A stretch of DNA of 64,000 bases from Tetmemena sp. SeJ-2015 (taxonomy: Eukaryota > Ciliophora > Spirotrichea > Sporadotrichida > Oxytrichidae), in the NCBI GenBank assembly GCA_027382625.1, contig JAJKFJ010021566.1, positions 1 to 64,000 of the forward strand. The letters are read 5' to 3'. The notes under the pieces were generated by a model, which worked only from the letters and a program-made list of their open reading frames with translations, was not told where the DNA came from and ran no database searches. Below, in pieces: positions 10,985 to 21,677 of this stretch. A program made the position numbers and the translations under genes. The first letter of the stretch is position 1, and the number at the start of each line of letters is the position of its first letter.

Positions 10985-12700
10985 TCTATTTAGGCTGCTC
11001 AAAACTAATCAATACATTGACAAATCCTTTGTTAGTAAACTTGACTGCATTTTGCAGGAGATTGAGAATTATTTGGTTGAAGCGAGACTGGTCTAGGAAT
11101 ATATAGTCTGGCACATCTGTGTCAACAATCAAGTTGAGGGATAGGTCTTTCTTTTTTACATTGAATTCAACTAGATCCAAAATTTATTTTACCGACGGCC
11201 TAATCAATATGTACTCATTCACTTATAAAAATGATGTAACTCTTATGGGCATGTAAGTGGATATGTACTGCTAGTAGAGATCGACTTTATTTACTTCCAG
11301 CTTGGCTACGTCTAGGATATTTCCTATCAAGCTGAGTAAGATATTAGCAGAGTGATACACTATCTTAAGAATCACTTTATCGTTTTTTCCTCATTAATGG
11401 CTTTGCTTTCATTTAAGAGAGTCACTCCTCCAATGACAGAATTTATGGGGTTTCTAAGTTCGTGCACCATTGCGGCTTAGTTTAAAAATTTAAATTTAAA
11501 CCTTTTTATATTTTCTCATTTTGGTTAGCATTCGCACTTAGGACTCGAATAAATTCCTTACCATCACCATCAAAATTATACACCTCTTATTTAAGAATAA
11601 GCACTTTTTAATTATGCAGAGCATGAAAATGAGGTAGAGGCGCTAGAGGTAGCCAAACCAAAATTGGTAGATATAAGTTTAAATGTCGCACACATGTAGA
11701 GAATGGAAAATCAACTCCATTGATACGATAAATAGTAGAGCTATCTCTAGCATGTTTTCCTAAATTGCAAACTGTCAATTAAAATCTTAGGTATGTATTT
11801 TTAAATGACAGTAGTGATGAGCAGACAAGGGATGAGGCAGTAAACGATTTCTACCTCTTTGAGGTAGTAAAATAGGGTGAGGAAAATTTGGTCCTTAAAT
11901 AGAGCTAGTCGATGCTGTTCCTATAAGTTATATCTCTCGCACAGGAGGTAGCACAAAAATAGAAAATTTGCAATGTTCATCAAATACCAGGAGTAGGAGT
12001 CTGGCTGCAATATTGCTGCTACGAAATATTGTATCTGAAAGAGGATTTACAACATAAGGATGAGGAAGCGCTGGATGTTGAAGCAGTGAAAATTAGGCTC
12101 CCCATAGAAAATCTCAATCCTCTCCATAAGTATCATCCCTCTGGGCTGTCTCTACTAAAAATCTTCCACCGCTATCCTCACTGCACCCATTATTACCTCT
12201 TGGAAAAGCACTCTAATACTTTTGAAAAGTAATGAAAGTTTTCTAATGAGTAACAAAAAATTTTTACATTAAATTTAGAGTCTCTACTTCAAGAGTGAAG
12301 ACAAGTCTATATCATCCAGGTTTTATTTCACTGCTAAGGGCTTTAATTATAAAAAAAAGTTCATTAAGCTGCGGACGCCATGTTTGCGGACTCATCATTC
12401 TTGAGGAAAAAAATTCATCAATCTCTTATTGGCTGGTGACTCTGACCATGTTAGGTGAGGGTGGCTAAATTAGTTTTTAATTATGGAGTCGACGGGCAGA
12501 CTCCATGGTCCCAAAATTTTTAAAGCTCCTTCCTTCAACCGACGGCAGATCGTATTTAACTCGTTTAGTATTTAAATAGTCCTTCATAATATTAAAGCTG
12601 CTTAATAAGTATTAGCAGTAGTTGATTTGAAGCGAGAGAGTTGCTTGAACTGCGCCTAGTCTAGATTATTATCACTTTGCTAGCTATTATTTTTAGACAT
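10985..12700 (-). CDS. Hybrid histidine kinase, N-terminal membrane and HisKA block
   Basis: Starts at ATG 12,700 (MSKNNSQQSDNN), an Asn/Gln-rich leader with SPNMVRVTSQQEIDEFF. An IES follows, then several hydrophobic segments between about 12,200 and 11,600 (for example NIANFLFLCYLL, LFIVSMELIF, LYLIFMLCII), so the protein is probably membrane-anchored. The HisKA H box AAMVHELRNPINSV, with the phospho-accepting His, is near 11,440. The dimerisation helix ILLSLIGNILDVAKLEV follows. The first half of HATPase_c is at 11,180-10,985: FLDQSRFNQIILNLLQNAVKFTNKG, the N box with its Asn. The partner half of the ATPase and the receivers are at 5,557-7,985. A run of A residues near 11,395 needs one extra base to hold the frame (NEEKNDKVILK), which suggests a homopolymer sequencing error. 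The signal sensed is unknown. Confidence 0.8.
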
Positions 12701-13324
12701 GGCTCTGTAAGTTAAAGATTAACTTTATAAAACTTTAATTAATCTTAATTAAAGAAATTTGTGATCTGACTAGATTGCGGTTAGGAAGTGGCTTTATTAT
12801 ATATAGATTGGTTCGATTGGGGCTTTAATAAACTTTTCACTTATTTTTCAATTAGTCATCACTTCCTTAATATAATCAACAACCCTCTATTGCTACTCAG
12901 TTACTGCCCTAATAAAAACAACAATCATTCAATAGACATCAAATACTTTCAGTACTTTTCAAGAGCTAGAAATATTAATCCTCCCAGCTAGATAGAAAGA
13001 GAGTGATTCTATAAAACAGTTTCCCTACTTATCTTCCACTCGGGATCTAGATTCCAACTCAAATGTTTGCAGGGGAAATTTTTTCCTCAGAAATCTCTTT
13101 TGTAAGTTAAGGCTTGAGTGGGAGGGAAGAGTGGTACAACTATAGATAGATAAGCAACTGATAATACAAGTTATTGCTTTAAACACTATAAATAAATTTA
13201 TTACTACCTTTATTAAAGAATATGACTAAATGTTCCCCTAAATCACTAGTAATTTCATTAAACATAAACCAATTTACAAAGTATTGAAACGAAATTTGAA
13301 AAAATTTAAACTTAAGATTTAAGA
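12701..13324. other. Divergent intergenic region, no gene seen
   Basis: AT-rich spacer between the divergently transcribed histidine kinase (minus) and LRR gene (plus). It probably holds both promoters, but no motif could be named. Confidence 0.4.
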
Positions 13325-14886
13325 ATGGCAATCAGAAGCGGTTTGCTCACTAGTTCCTTGAGCAAAGGAGCGCAGCCTATAGGTCGAGCGGCTCTCTTAA
13401 CTAATCTTGAGGTGAAACTTGAGGCACAGAAAACTTCATCAGTCGTAAACCTTAACGACTGCTGCATAGGAGATAAACAAAATTTGGGATACAATTAAAT
13501 ACCATCTTCTTTTAAAGTGGAGATGATGGTTGCTAAATCTTAGCTCAATTTCTTTAGAAATACACCACAGTTTCAGATCTGGAACTCAAAGGAAATAGCA
13601 TAGGAGGACCAGGTCTTGCAGCTTTAGCATCAGTTATTAGAAACAATTTCAACATCAGAACTATCAACTTAGCAATTATAAATTCTCTCTCTTTTATTGT
13701 GTAAGTGAAGATTAAATTTGAACTTGGCTTGGAACAATCTAGGATCTAATGAGGGAGGCCTCTCTACTTTCTTAAATGCACTAGCTGAAAACAGAGCCTT
13801 ATAAAAAATTGATTTAAACAATAATGAGATCGGTCCAGACGTTTGCGATGCTTTAGCGAGTGTACTAAAGTAAAACTCTTCTCTTCTACTTTTGAATATA
13901 TATTGTGAAATAGTGAATTGGATTTTTTCTTCAAACACTTGATTTGAGGTGGAATAGAATTGGAAACGTTGGTGCTAAAGTTATCGTTAAAGGACTTCAG
14001 CTAAATAAATCCATCTAGATCCTAGACCTAGCCGGCAACAAGGTTCTTATATCTTTAAATGCTTATTCTACTTTGGAAATACTATTTAAAGGTGAGCGAT
14101 GACTATTTGAGATAAATAAACGACCTCCTCAATCGCAATAAAGCAGGAGGAGGTGCAGAGGGTAGAACACTGGCCACTTCTCCTGGTAAATTATAAAGTG
14201 GCTACATCATTAGAGACTCTGATTCAAGACTTCCAGCCTCCTCTCTCATCAACTAAAACCAAATCTACAATCAGAGACTATTCCCAGGATTGAATCTCAA
14301 TGGAGGAAGAGACGAGCTTGTAGAAAACTTTGCAGTCATCTCACCCTCTAAAAGACAGCAATATTCAAAGGTCATCGATGAGGAAAAGGAATTCATGCAG
14401 CAGAGGAGAGTAGACTTAGCTCAAGAACTCGAAAGAGAGACTAAGAGACGCTTAGAAATTGAACATAGTGATTATAAATGCAAAGGTTAGCATAATAAAC
14501 TTTGAATTGAGGAGAAGTACGAAGAGTTGAAGGAGATTATGGTAAAGTTTGAGCTAGCAGAGTCACGCAAGTAAGTGGAACTAGCCACTCAAATTGAAGC
14601 TCTGGAGCATGAAAAGCAAAATCTAAACCTCTAATTGCTGCGACTAACCGATGGATAGTAAAGAGGAGAGGATATTAACAGGGAGAAATATCTGCATCTT
14701 GAAACTAACCTGATGTAAAAACAAGCTTCCTACGGTGAGTTTGAGGAGAAGTACAAGCGCTTACTTGAAAGAGCTGAGATGGAGAGAAAAGAACTTGCAG
14801 CTAGGATTGAGGAGAAGGCTGCTCTCAAAATAGAAAGTATGTTTATTCCATTCCTTACTTTAATGATTAGGCTTAGATTCTTTTGA
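13325..14886 (+). CDS. Leucine-rich repeat (RNI-type) protein with coiled-coil tail
   Basis: Starts at ATG 13,325 (MAIRSGLLTSSL) and ends at TGA 14,884-14,886. After removing five IESs the first half shows ribonuclease-inhibitor-type LRRs: VVNLNDCCIGDDGCQILAQFL, VSDLELKGNSIGGPGLAAL, RTINLAWNNLGSNEGGLSTF, KIDLNNNEIGPDVCDAL, LLDLRWNRIGNVGAKVI, LDLAGNK. The second half, from about 14,300, is a long charged coiled coil (EEKEFMQQRRVDLAQELERE, EEKYEELKEIMVKFE, EEKYKRLLERAEMERKEL). This architecture is common among ciliate and flagellar scaffold proteins. The final residues SMFIPFLTLMIRLRFF look unlike the coiled coil, so the true last segment may differ. A coiled-coil gene on the other strand ends 75 bp downstream. 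Confidence 0.85.
13475..13524. other. IES, pointer GGAGAT
   Basis: GGAGAT at 13,469-13,474 and 13,519-13,524. Excision gives NDCCIGDDGCQILAQFLQK, a textbook LRR turn. Confidence 0.9.
13671..13725. other. IES, pointer AACTT
   Basis: AACTT at 13,666-13,670 and 13,721-13,725. Excision gives RTINLAWNNLGSNEGG. Confidence 0.9.
13892..13940. other. IES, pointer ACTT
   Basis: ACTT at 13,888-13,891 and 13,937-13,940. Excision gives SSLLLLDLRWNRIGN-type LRR sequence. Confidence 0.85.
14045..14093. other. IES, pointer AAGGT
   Basis: AAGGT at 14,040-14,044 and 14,089-14,093. Excision gives DLAGNKVSDDYLRQ and removes an in-frame TGA. Confidence 0.85.
14463..14510. other. IES, pointer AATTGA
   Basis: AATTGA at 14,457-14,462 and 14,505-14,510. 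Excision gives KRRLEIEEKYEELKE, restoring the coiled coil. Confidence 0.9.
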
Positions 14887-14961
14887 AATGAATAAGTCAG
14901 GAAAGATCATTAAGGGGATATCTTATTTCTAAAATTGTGAGCTGCACTTAAATCCATAATT

Positions 14962-15840
14962 TCATTCAAAATCATCATGATAGAGCTATCCTTAGCTGCT
15001 AATACCATCTGATTCAATTCTTTTTTACAAGTCAGCCAGCTAATCCTTAATCTTGTTTCTCACCTCGGCAAGCTTTCTCTTCTACTTAACAGAGGCATCG
15101 TCTTTAACTTGCTCCTTCAGTAGTTTGACTTAACTTCTAAGTTTCTCATTCTCACTTTGAAGCTTTTCATTCAAGTCAACAATTGTCTTTCTGCTCTTCT
15201 GATTGTCCTCTTGTTGCTTCTTTAGTCTTTCTTCTCCCTCCCTTAGATAGTTCTTGCTCTTGTCCATTTCTTGCCTTGCTTGTCTCTCGAACTAATCTCT
15301 CTGTTGCAAGGCGGTCTCTACTTTAAAGAAATACATCATTATATTATTTTGAGTCTAGAGTTTAGAATCCTTGATATCTTGTTGTGCAAGAACTTCCTTA
15401 AGCTATCTCTGCGCCTCACTGCGGTCCTTCTCTGTGTTTTGCAGACTAGTGTGCAACTGATTCAAGTCAGCAGTGAGGGACTTGATTTTATTGTCAAGCT
15501 CAATTTGCTGTGCTCTGACTAAGTCAGCTTGGCGGTCTCTCTCAGTTCTCATGGCTTCTAGCTCTTGCTCGATCACGAAGAACTACTTGTCCTCTATTTC
15601 ACTCTATAAATATGAGAGCGTTAAAAATGGTATTCATAAAAATGGTAATTGAACTTGTATAATGAGAGATAATTTAGGCTTACCTTTTCTTTTTGGAACT
15701 TTTTCTCCAAGCGAATTTTCTCAGTGTCGAAGTCCATCTTGACTTTAGCTAAGTCTCTTTCTAAAGCTCCATTCTCGAGGTTGAGTCTTTCGTTCTCCTG
15801 CTTATATTCTCTGATCTAGTTCTCCAAGTCTAATCATCTA
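14962..15840 (-). CDS. Coiled-coil protein
   Basis: Reads from about 15,840 down to TGA 14,962-14,964. Almost the whole length is heptad-rich coiled coil (DLENQIREYKQENERLN, SEIEDKQFFVIEQELEAM, EEKLKKQQEDNQKSRK, LQSENEKLRSQVKLLKEQV, KLAEVRNKIKDQLADLQKRI), ending in GQLYHDDFE. A GT-AG intron lies at 15,604-15,683. At about 15,325-15,355 an in-frame insertion with NNIMMYFF interrupts the heptads and may be an IES with an AAA pointer. The start is unresolved: an in-frame TGA precedes the DLENQ segment, so the first coding segment must lie beyond an IES. The family was not identified; such proteins are usually structural. Confidence 0.75.
15604..15683 (-). other. GT-AG intron in coiled-coil gene
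   Basis: On the gene strand it begins GTAAGC and ends TATAG. Splicing joins KKFQKEK to SEIEDKQFF. There are no flanking direct repeats, so it is an intron and not an IES. Confidence 0.8.
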
Positions 15841-16087
15841 CCCATAAAATGCTTTTTATACTTAGAAGAAGAATGAAAAAACTTATATACATGCCATATA
15901 GCTATCTGCGATATAGAATTATTGAAAATTACGAAATTTGAAAATTAAGAGTCTACTAGCACGCAAGTGGAGGGAGGGAAGAACTGTTTGAATTATTGAA
16001 TTAAATCGCTAATAAATACAAATATGTAATTATATCTTTAAGTCCCTCTCCAAAGAGAAATTTAAACCCCACACTACACATCCCAAA

Positions 16088-17799
16088 ATGGTCGAATCAA
16101 CCAAGGTAAGTCTCACATGCCCAAATTAGCAGCTAGATGAGTCATTGAACAGCCATATAATACATGAGAAACATTTTAGCTAATGCAGTTATAGAAACCA
16201 CTAAGCTTAAGCGAGTTAGAGAACTTGACAGAGGCAGAGTTAGAGAATCTCATTATTGAGACAAAGTCAGATGATGCCAGATACATCCTAGGAAGACTCC
16301 TCATAGAAGGATCAAGTGACAAGGTGAAGAAAAACGAAGTCAAGGGAATCAACTGGCTCAAGGAAGCTATTAAGAATAACCACATGCTCGCACTTGAGTA
16401 AACGCAAATAGCATTTTATGTCCATTAGGATATCTCAGATGTGCTTTTGAGAGTTTATAAGACTTACCACGAGATTAGATTTGACAACCAGCCCAAGTTG
16501 AACAAGATCCTCAAGGCACTCGAGTCAATCGCAGACAAGACTCGCTCTTCAAGAGCCTGTAACACTCTCGGAGAGTTCTATCAAGTGCAGGATAGAAAGG
16601 ACAACTATTAGGAGAATGCAGCTAAGTATTACAATATCTCTGCCGAGCAAGGATGTCAAGTTGGTATTCACTGGATGGGAGTCTTCTACCATATTGCATT
16701 TGGCGTATCTAAGAATGTCGAGAAGGCTATTGAGCTGCTCTCTAAGAGTGCTCGCCAAGGAAACGGCTAAAGTTGCTATCAGCTCTTCCTTATCTACTAT
16801 CAAGAAGAGGGCTTCAAGGATGTAGTTAAGGCATACCAATAAACCTAGATCGGAAGAATACTTTGTAGTCTAGCACTTAAAACTTTGAGTTTACTTAGAA
16901 AAGGGTATTATGAATGGAGCTTCTCACTTCGATGAACTACACGCACTTTTCAAGGAGCACCAAGAGGCTCTAACTCCAGTTTTCCTCGCCCGCAAGCGCC
17001 CTGACTCCTTGGTGAACAAGGATGACAAGACTGAAGTTTTGAATCTCCATGAAGCTTATATCAATGAGATGAAGAACTCTTTCTCAGCTGCTTTGAACCG
17101 TGACCGCCTCTACCAGAGACCAGTTGGCTTCTTGATGGACCAGCAAATCTGGATGGTAGGAGTACTCACCAAGTACTTCGTGAACCAAGTGCTAAGATTC
17201 AACCACCAAGACTTCTTACGCGCACTCAGACAAGACCTCGCTCCTCTTCTCGGAGAGATGGGTATGTGGGTACTCACTAACTACGCTAACCGCCAGTAGG
17301 AGAAGGGAAAGACTGAGAAGCGTAAGATGGCTCTAGTCTGTGTTGAAATCATCAAGAAATACATCGAAGAGGGATTTGACTACCTATTCCTATTTCCTTA
17401 GCACTATATTCTTAGTTGATTTTTAGAAAGAGTTTAGGAAAGGAGGGCAAGTATAACTTGCTGAACAAATTTGGACCTAAGAAGTGCCCTACTTAGCAAA
17501 TCCGTCGTGAGGACTTACCTTTCTTGTACTCATGGATGCACTATGCTCCTCAGACTTGGTACCGCCACGTCAAGAAATTGGAAGAGGAGCTTAAGAGTGA
17601 CGCTGAGCGCAAGAAGAACCCTGATGCCTTCAAGAAATGCAGCTTCTGCTCCGCCCCAGAGAGTGAACTCAGGAAACACAAGCTCTGCTCAGCTTGCAAG
17701 CAGGCTTTCTATTGCAGTGCTGACTGTCAGAAGTATGACTGGCAGAAGAAACACAAGACTGAGTGCAAAGAACTTTAAAAGAGCTAGGCCAAGAAGTGA
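16088..17799 (+). CDS. Sel1-repeat protein with C-terminal MYND zinc finger
   Basis: ATG at 16,088 and TGA at 17,797-17,799. Exon 1 encodes only MVESTK; an intron at 16,106-16,179 follows. The middle holds Sel1/TPR-like helical repeats (ARYILGRLLIEG, ACNTLGEFYQVQD, AAKYYNISAEQGCQVG, KAIELLSKSARQGNGQS). The C-terminus is a MYND finger at about 17,630-17,770: CSFCSAPESELRKHKLCSACKQAFYCSADCQKYDW, then HKTEC, with the expected Cys pairs and final His/Cys. MYND fingers bind proline-rich peptides and Sel1 repeats are adaptors, so a scaffold role is likely. Two IESs interrupt the gene. GC content is higher than the surroundings, as for other strongly coding stretches here. Confidence 0.9.
16106..16179 (+). 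other. GT-AG intron in Sel1/MYND gene
   Basis: Begins GTAAGTCTCA and ends ATTTTAG. Joins MVESTK to LMQLQKPLSLSE. Confidence 0.8.
16837..16894. other. IES, pointer TAC
   Basis: TAC at 16,834-16,836 and 16,892-16,894. Excision gives DVVKAYLEKGIMNGAS. Confidence 0.8.
17378..17424. other. IES, pointer TTT
   Basis: TTT at 17,375-17,377 and 17,422-17,424. Excision gives EEGFRKSLGKEGKYNLLNKF and removes an in-frame TGA. Confidence 0.75.
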
Positions 17800-18099
17800 G
17801 CAGCAGAGCCAGTTAAGCATGTGCAGTAGGTTAAATAAAACGAATGGATAAGCAGTAATGCCGAAAGCAGAGGAGGCCTGTAATATATTTGAATTAATAA
17901 ACCCTATTAAGTTAAGATTGGTTCTTTGAGTAGAGTATTTTCAAAAAGCTAAAGGATCTTTAGGAAATAAAATTAGGATGATTGATAGTTTAAAGCTGTT
18001 CCCTCAAGAAATCTATTGTCTTGCTGGTGGAATAACTCCAGCTACTGCATTTTAAGACACATTTAGTAATTATAATTTGAACTTTATTAAAATTTTGGA

Positions 18100-19792
18100 T
18101 AGCTGAAATGATTTAAGGATTTGAGTTTGGCTAATTTTAATACTTCTTAGAGTTTTTACTTTTCTTCTCTTTCTTTGCCTACTCATGCAAACTCGATGGA
18201 GCTTTTTAGTGATTTGCTTTGCTTATAGTATAGGTGGCTACCTTGCTTTCTTCATTTTCCTCATCTCTGAATTGCATGTTAAACTTTGGGATTTCCTCAT
18301 CTGCGAAAATATCATGGACATCATTTTCACAAGTAATCATAGTGAATTTAAACTTAATTGATTTTAAATCAAAATTGTAAGTGAGTCTATTGTTATTGAA
18401 GTTAGCTTGGCTCCCAGTTGGCAAATATTCTCCTCCAAAAGTCTCACCTGTTCCCATACCTCTCTCTAATTAACTACTATAAATATTTTGTTTATACCTT
18501 AACCAAATCCATTTGGAAAGCCAATTGCTTGACTTTTGAGATTACTGTTTTGAGATTAGAGATTTTCAAATGCTCCTTTGCTATCTGATGTTTCAGTAGC
18601 TCCACCATAGAGTACTTAAAAAGCCTTTGAGTTTGAAGTTTCGATTGCGTTGCCAGACAAAGTAGGAATAGAATACTGAGAATTTTGACCAAGTTAGTTA
18701 TAGGCAACATATAATAACTAAGGCTCAGAATGGATAAATATTGCTAGGCATCTAAGCCAAAATTAGAGTTGATCTAAGTCTGAAGTGAAGTGGTGACTTG
18801 AGTCTTAGCAGCCAATCGCTTTTCTATAAGGTCTTATAGCAAAGACACAAACTCATTGTGCCTGTAGAATCCTCTGTGATTCTCTACATCGCTCAATAAG
18901 CTTGCAGAGTCGATGTGTAGGATTGACAAGTTAATATTCATCTAGTCCTTGATCAGCTCGTTTGTCATCTTCTGCAGATAGAAGCGCCAGAAAAAGAGAG
19001 TGCCAAAAATTACACTCAGACATATTGAGTCTATAATACGAGCTAAGGAAAGGTTATAGCTGAAGCCGAGACCACTTTGCAAGCACTCTGTTATTATAGA
19101 TATCAGAAGAAGCAGCGCCATGCAAATTCAAAAATACTATGCACAAAATTTCACTATCACATATTAGTAAAAATTATTAGGAGCTTAGACATTTTGTACT
19201 TTTTATTGAACTACTGAACTTAAAGTTCAAAGACTGTGGGTTCATCTGGATTGAAAAGCAGCTTATTTTCAGTTGCCCATTTCACCCATTCATCTGCGTA
19301 TTAGTGATGACAAAGTTCACAATTCAAGCTCTTCCTTTATCTTATCCATTACTATAAGCATGTTAAGAAAAAATGTTCTAAGTGAAAGGTATTCTAAAGC
19401 AATACTTACCTTTAGACATTCCTTATGGATATACTTGATTGATCCGGCGCATTTACAAGGCTCGCAAATCGGTGAGTCTGGCGCAAGGACTGTGCTTTAA
19501 AGCATAGCCTCAGGCCCCAGCTTCTCGAGACATATTCTGCAAACAGGTTCCTTGGACATGCGAGCTAAAATTTTGGTGTCAAAATTGTCACAAAAATCTT
19601 ACCAGAGTTGAAGCGACTGCTATTACGAGCAGAGTTCTGTCTACTGTTTTGAATGGAGTTAGCTCTGCTATTGGTCTTCGAAAAGGATTTTATGCTTCTA
19701 CGTGCAGTCATTTTATGCATCAGGGTACTTTCTCCAAATTTGAAAACTGCACCTGGTCTTGATGGGGGTCCTCCAGGGATGTTATAAATCAT
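18100..19792 (-). CDS. RING-CH (MARCH-type) membrane E3 ubiquitin ligase
   Basis: Starts at ATG 19,792 ([14 protein letters not shown]) with a basic Ser/Asn/Arg leader. After an intron comes CRICLEK, then [18 protein letters not shown], a second intron, and [18 protein letters not shown]. This is a complete RING-CH (RINGv) C4HC3 finger, which recruits an E2 and ubiquitinates membrane proteins. A hydrophobic pair follows near 19,130-18,990 ([32 protein letters not shown]), as in MARCH proteins. A long polar tail is broken by two IESs and ends near [10 protein letters not shown] and a Lys-rich stretch. The exact stop was not resolved; the frame runs on toward the Sel1/MYND gene on the other strand, so about 18,100 is an estimate. 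Confidence 0.85.
18462..18499. other. IES, pointer AGGTAT
   Basis: ATACCT at 18,456-18,461 and 18,494-18,499. Excision gives [18 protein letters not shown]. Confidence 0.8.
18676..18740. other. IES, pointer TATT
   Basis: AATA at 18,672-18,675 and 18,737-18,740. Excision gives [19 protein letters not shown]. Confidence 0.75.
19352..19409 (-). other. GT-AG intron inside the RING-CH finger
   Basis: Begins GTAAGTATTG and ends CTTATAG on the gene strand. Splicing gives [19 protein letters not shown], the expected spacing. Confidence 0.9.
19565..19602 (-). other. Short GT-AG intron (38 nt), RING-CH gene
   Basis: Begins GTAAGATTTTT and ends TTTTAG on the gene strand. Joins FNS to [12 protein letters not shown]. 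Confidence 0.8.
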
Positions 19793-20339
19793 AATTATTT
19801 TTTTTGTTTCAGAATAGTATAAATTTAATGTTAGACAGAGGATTAGAAGGCAGTCCTTAGTTAAAAATAATAGTTTATAAAAGGAATGAGCGACTTAAAT
19901 AGTTGACGAGACTTAGAGCAGAATGCAAGCTGAAAGAGGGTTTATGGATGGGAGTTTAGTGGCCACTCATCACTTGTGAAGCGGGCTGCTGGTTTTGAAA
20001 TTGATTGAAGGCGTTCCTTGAAATTCAAATTGAAATAAAATTATAAATCTTATTTCTCTATAAAAATATCCTTGAAGACTTCTGGAAATTCATAGAGGTA
20101 CCAAAGTTCATTAAACCCTAGATGAAGCTATTGGATGTATATATAAAGATGAGAGAACTTATATTTGGAAGAAGATCTTTGGTGTCTGGCTGGTCTTTGA
20201 CTTTAATCGTTATTGCGAGATAACAAAACATAATATAGGTTACTTTATAATTAAGAATAAGATTTCATAAAAGAAAATTTAAGGCAATTATTATCTCCCA
20301 TATATTTATTATATTTGATACTTTAAATAGTAAAAGCAC

Positions 20340-21397
20340 CTATGCTTTGTTCTATAGGAGCCCTGTTAAATGATCTATTTCTTGTGTGAAAACTCTACAT
20401 CCTACTTTACTATTGATTAAAGATCTGCGTGCTAGATAGAGAATTTTGGCTTGAATGGAAAGCGCCGCCTAAATTTTGATGCCCACTTTTTTATTATGGC
20501 AATCCTAGATTCTCTGCAAATACCATCCTTTGATCTGGAACATTTTACCTGTGTGAAGCTTGCAAGGATTGAGAAGTCTGTAAATTGTGCAGATTTTAGA
20601 ATTAACGAACATGAGTCGGAGATTGAGCTTCAGACTACACGAATCCACCAAGTTACTAATTACCTCCTCCAGCCACTTAACCAAGTCCTTGCATATTTTA
20701 TGACTCGTTTATGAAGATATTTTAAGCTGTGAAAGTCATGTGGATATCCCCTCCACCTCCTCCATTTGCAGCCATGGATCTAACTCTCTAATGGAGGTTC
20801 CTGGGAATTTAAACTGTAATATTTTGACTTTGGGAATTCGATTATCCCAAGATATTGCTATGATGTGAGTTATCTACTAAGATGTTTTAGTTAGAGAAAG
20901 AATTTATTGGTTAGAAGGCCATTTATGGGATGTTAGGACGCTCCTCCTATAGAGGGAAGTTAGATTAGTTCATGCTAAACATAGAATCATTCTAAAAGTA
21001 TAAAAAAGATTAGTAACTACAAACACAGTTTACTGTGATTGATGGCTGAGTCTTCTAAATTGGACAACTCTATTTATCCTTGATAATGGCCATAATTTTA
21101 TTGCCTTTCTTCAAAAGCTTACTGCTGTTGTTAATTAGGGGTGTTAAACTAACTCTTCTAAGCTTGGAATTGGCTTTTGACTACTACTTTAGACTATCTC
21201 CTGCTGTTATTATTGCTGCTAGTATTAGTCTTGAAGGGAGATAAACCAGTAGTCTACCTCAGTCTATTAAAAATCCTGCTGCTCAGGCTCGTGGGATTGC
21301 TCTAGGCTGGTGCGTTTTAAGATCTCTATAGGATGCTGCTGCGATTGGAGTTTTCCTTGTTGGGTGTTGAGGGATCGTTGAATATAGAGGGTGGCAT
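20340..21397 (-). CDS. Q/N/S/G-rich low-complexity protein
   Basis: Starts at ATG 21,397 (MPPSIFNDPSTPNKENSN). The protein is strongly low-complexity: NTSSNNNSRRQS, NTPNQQQQAFEERQQNYGH, then after an IES near 21,020 a stretch with FPLQEERPNIPQMAF, SNQNILVDNSHHSNILGQS, MAANGGGGGDIHMTF, QVAGGGNQQLGGF and NLQTSQSLQ. Many Gln codons are TAA/TAG, and the frame is free of TGA for over 300 codons. The 3' end is uncertain; the frame stays open beyond 20,340 toward 19,800, where composition changes. A plus-strand open frame at 20,370-20,714 overlaps it and is judged a shadow. No domain recognised; such proteins are often disordered regulators. Confidence 0.6.
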
Positions 21398-21677
21398 ATT
21401 CACGCTATTCCTGCCACTCCCCAGGCCATTGTAGTTCTAACTCATTATTCAAATATTATAAAGAAAAGTATATATAAAAATCCGAATTAAAGGCGTGATA
21501 ACATTAATGCATTTGACTATAGACAGTTTGTAAATTCACTTATAAAAATTTCATCTCAAGTTAAAGTGAATGAAAAGATATGAAATATTTCGTAAATAAT
21601 AAAGTATAGAGGAAGTGGGGTTTTTCAAGTATCGCAAATTATTCCAAATTACAAAGAGAGAGATAGGGTTAGGCTCA

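Noticed and set aside
20370..20714. Plus-strand open frame of 115 codons ending in TGA
   Set aside because: The minus strand over the same bases encodes a much longer, coherent Q/N/G-rich frame (MAANGGGGGDIHMTF and NLQTSQSLQ). The plus-strand frame is judged its shadow.
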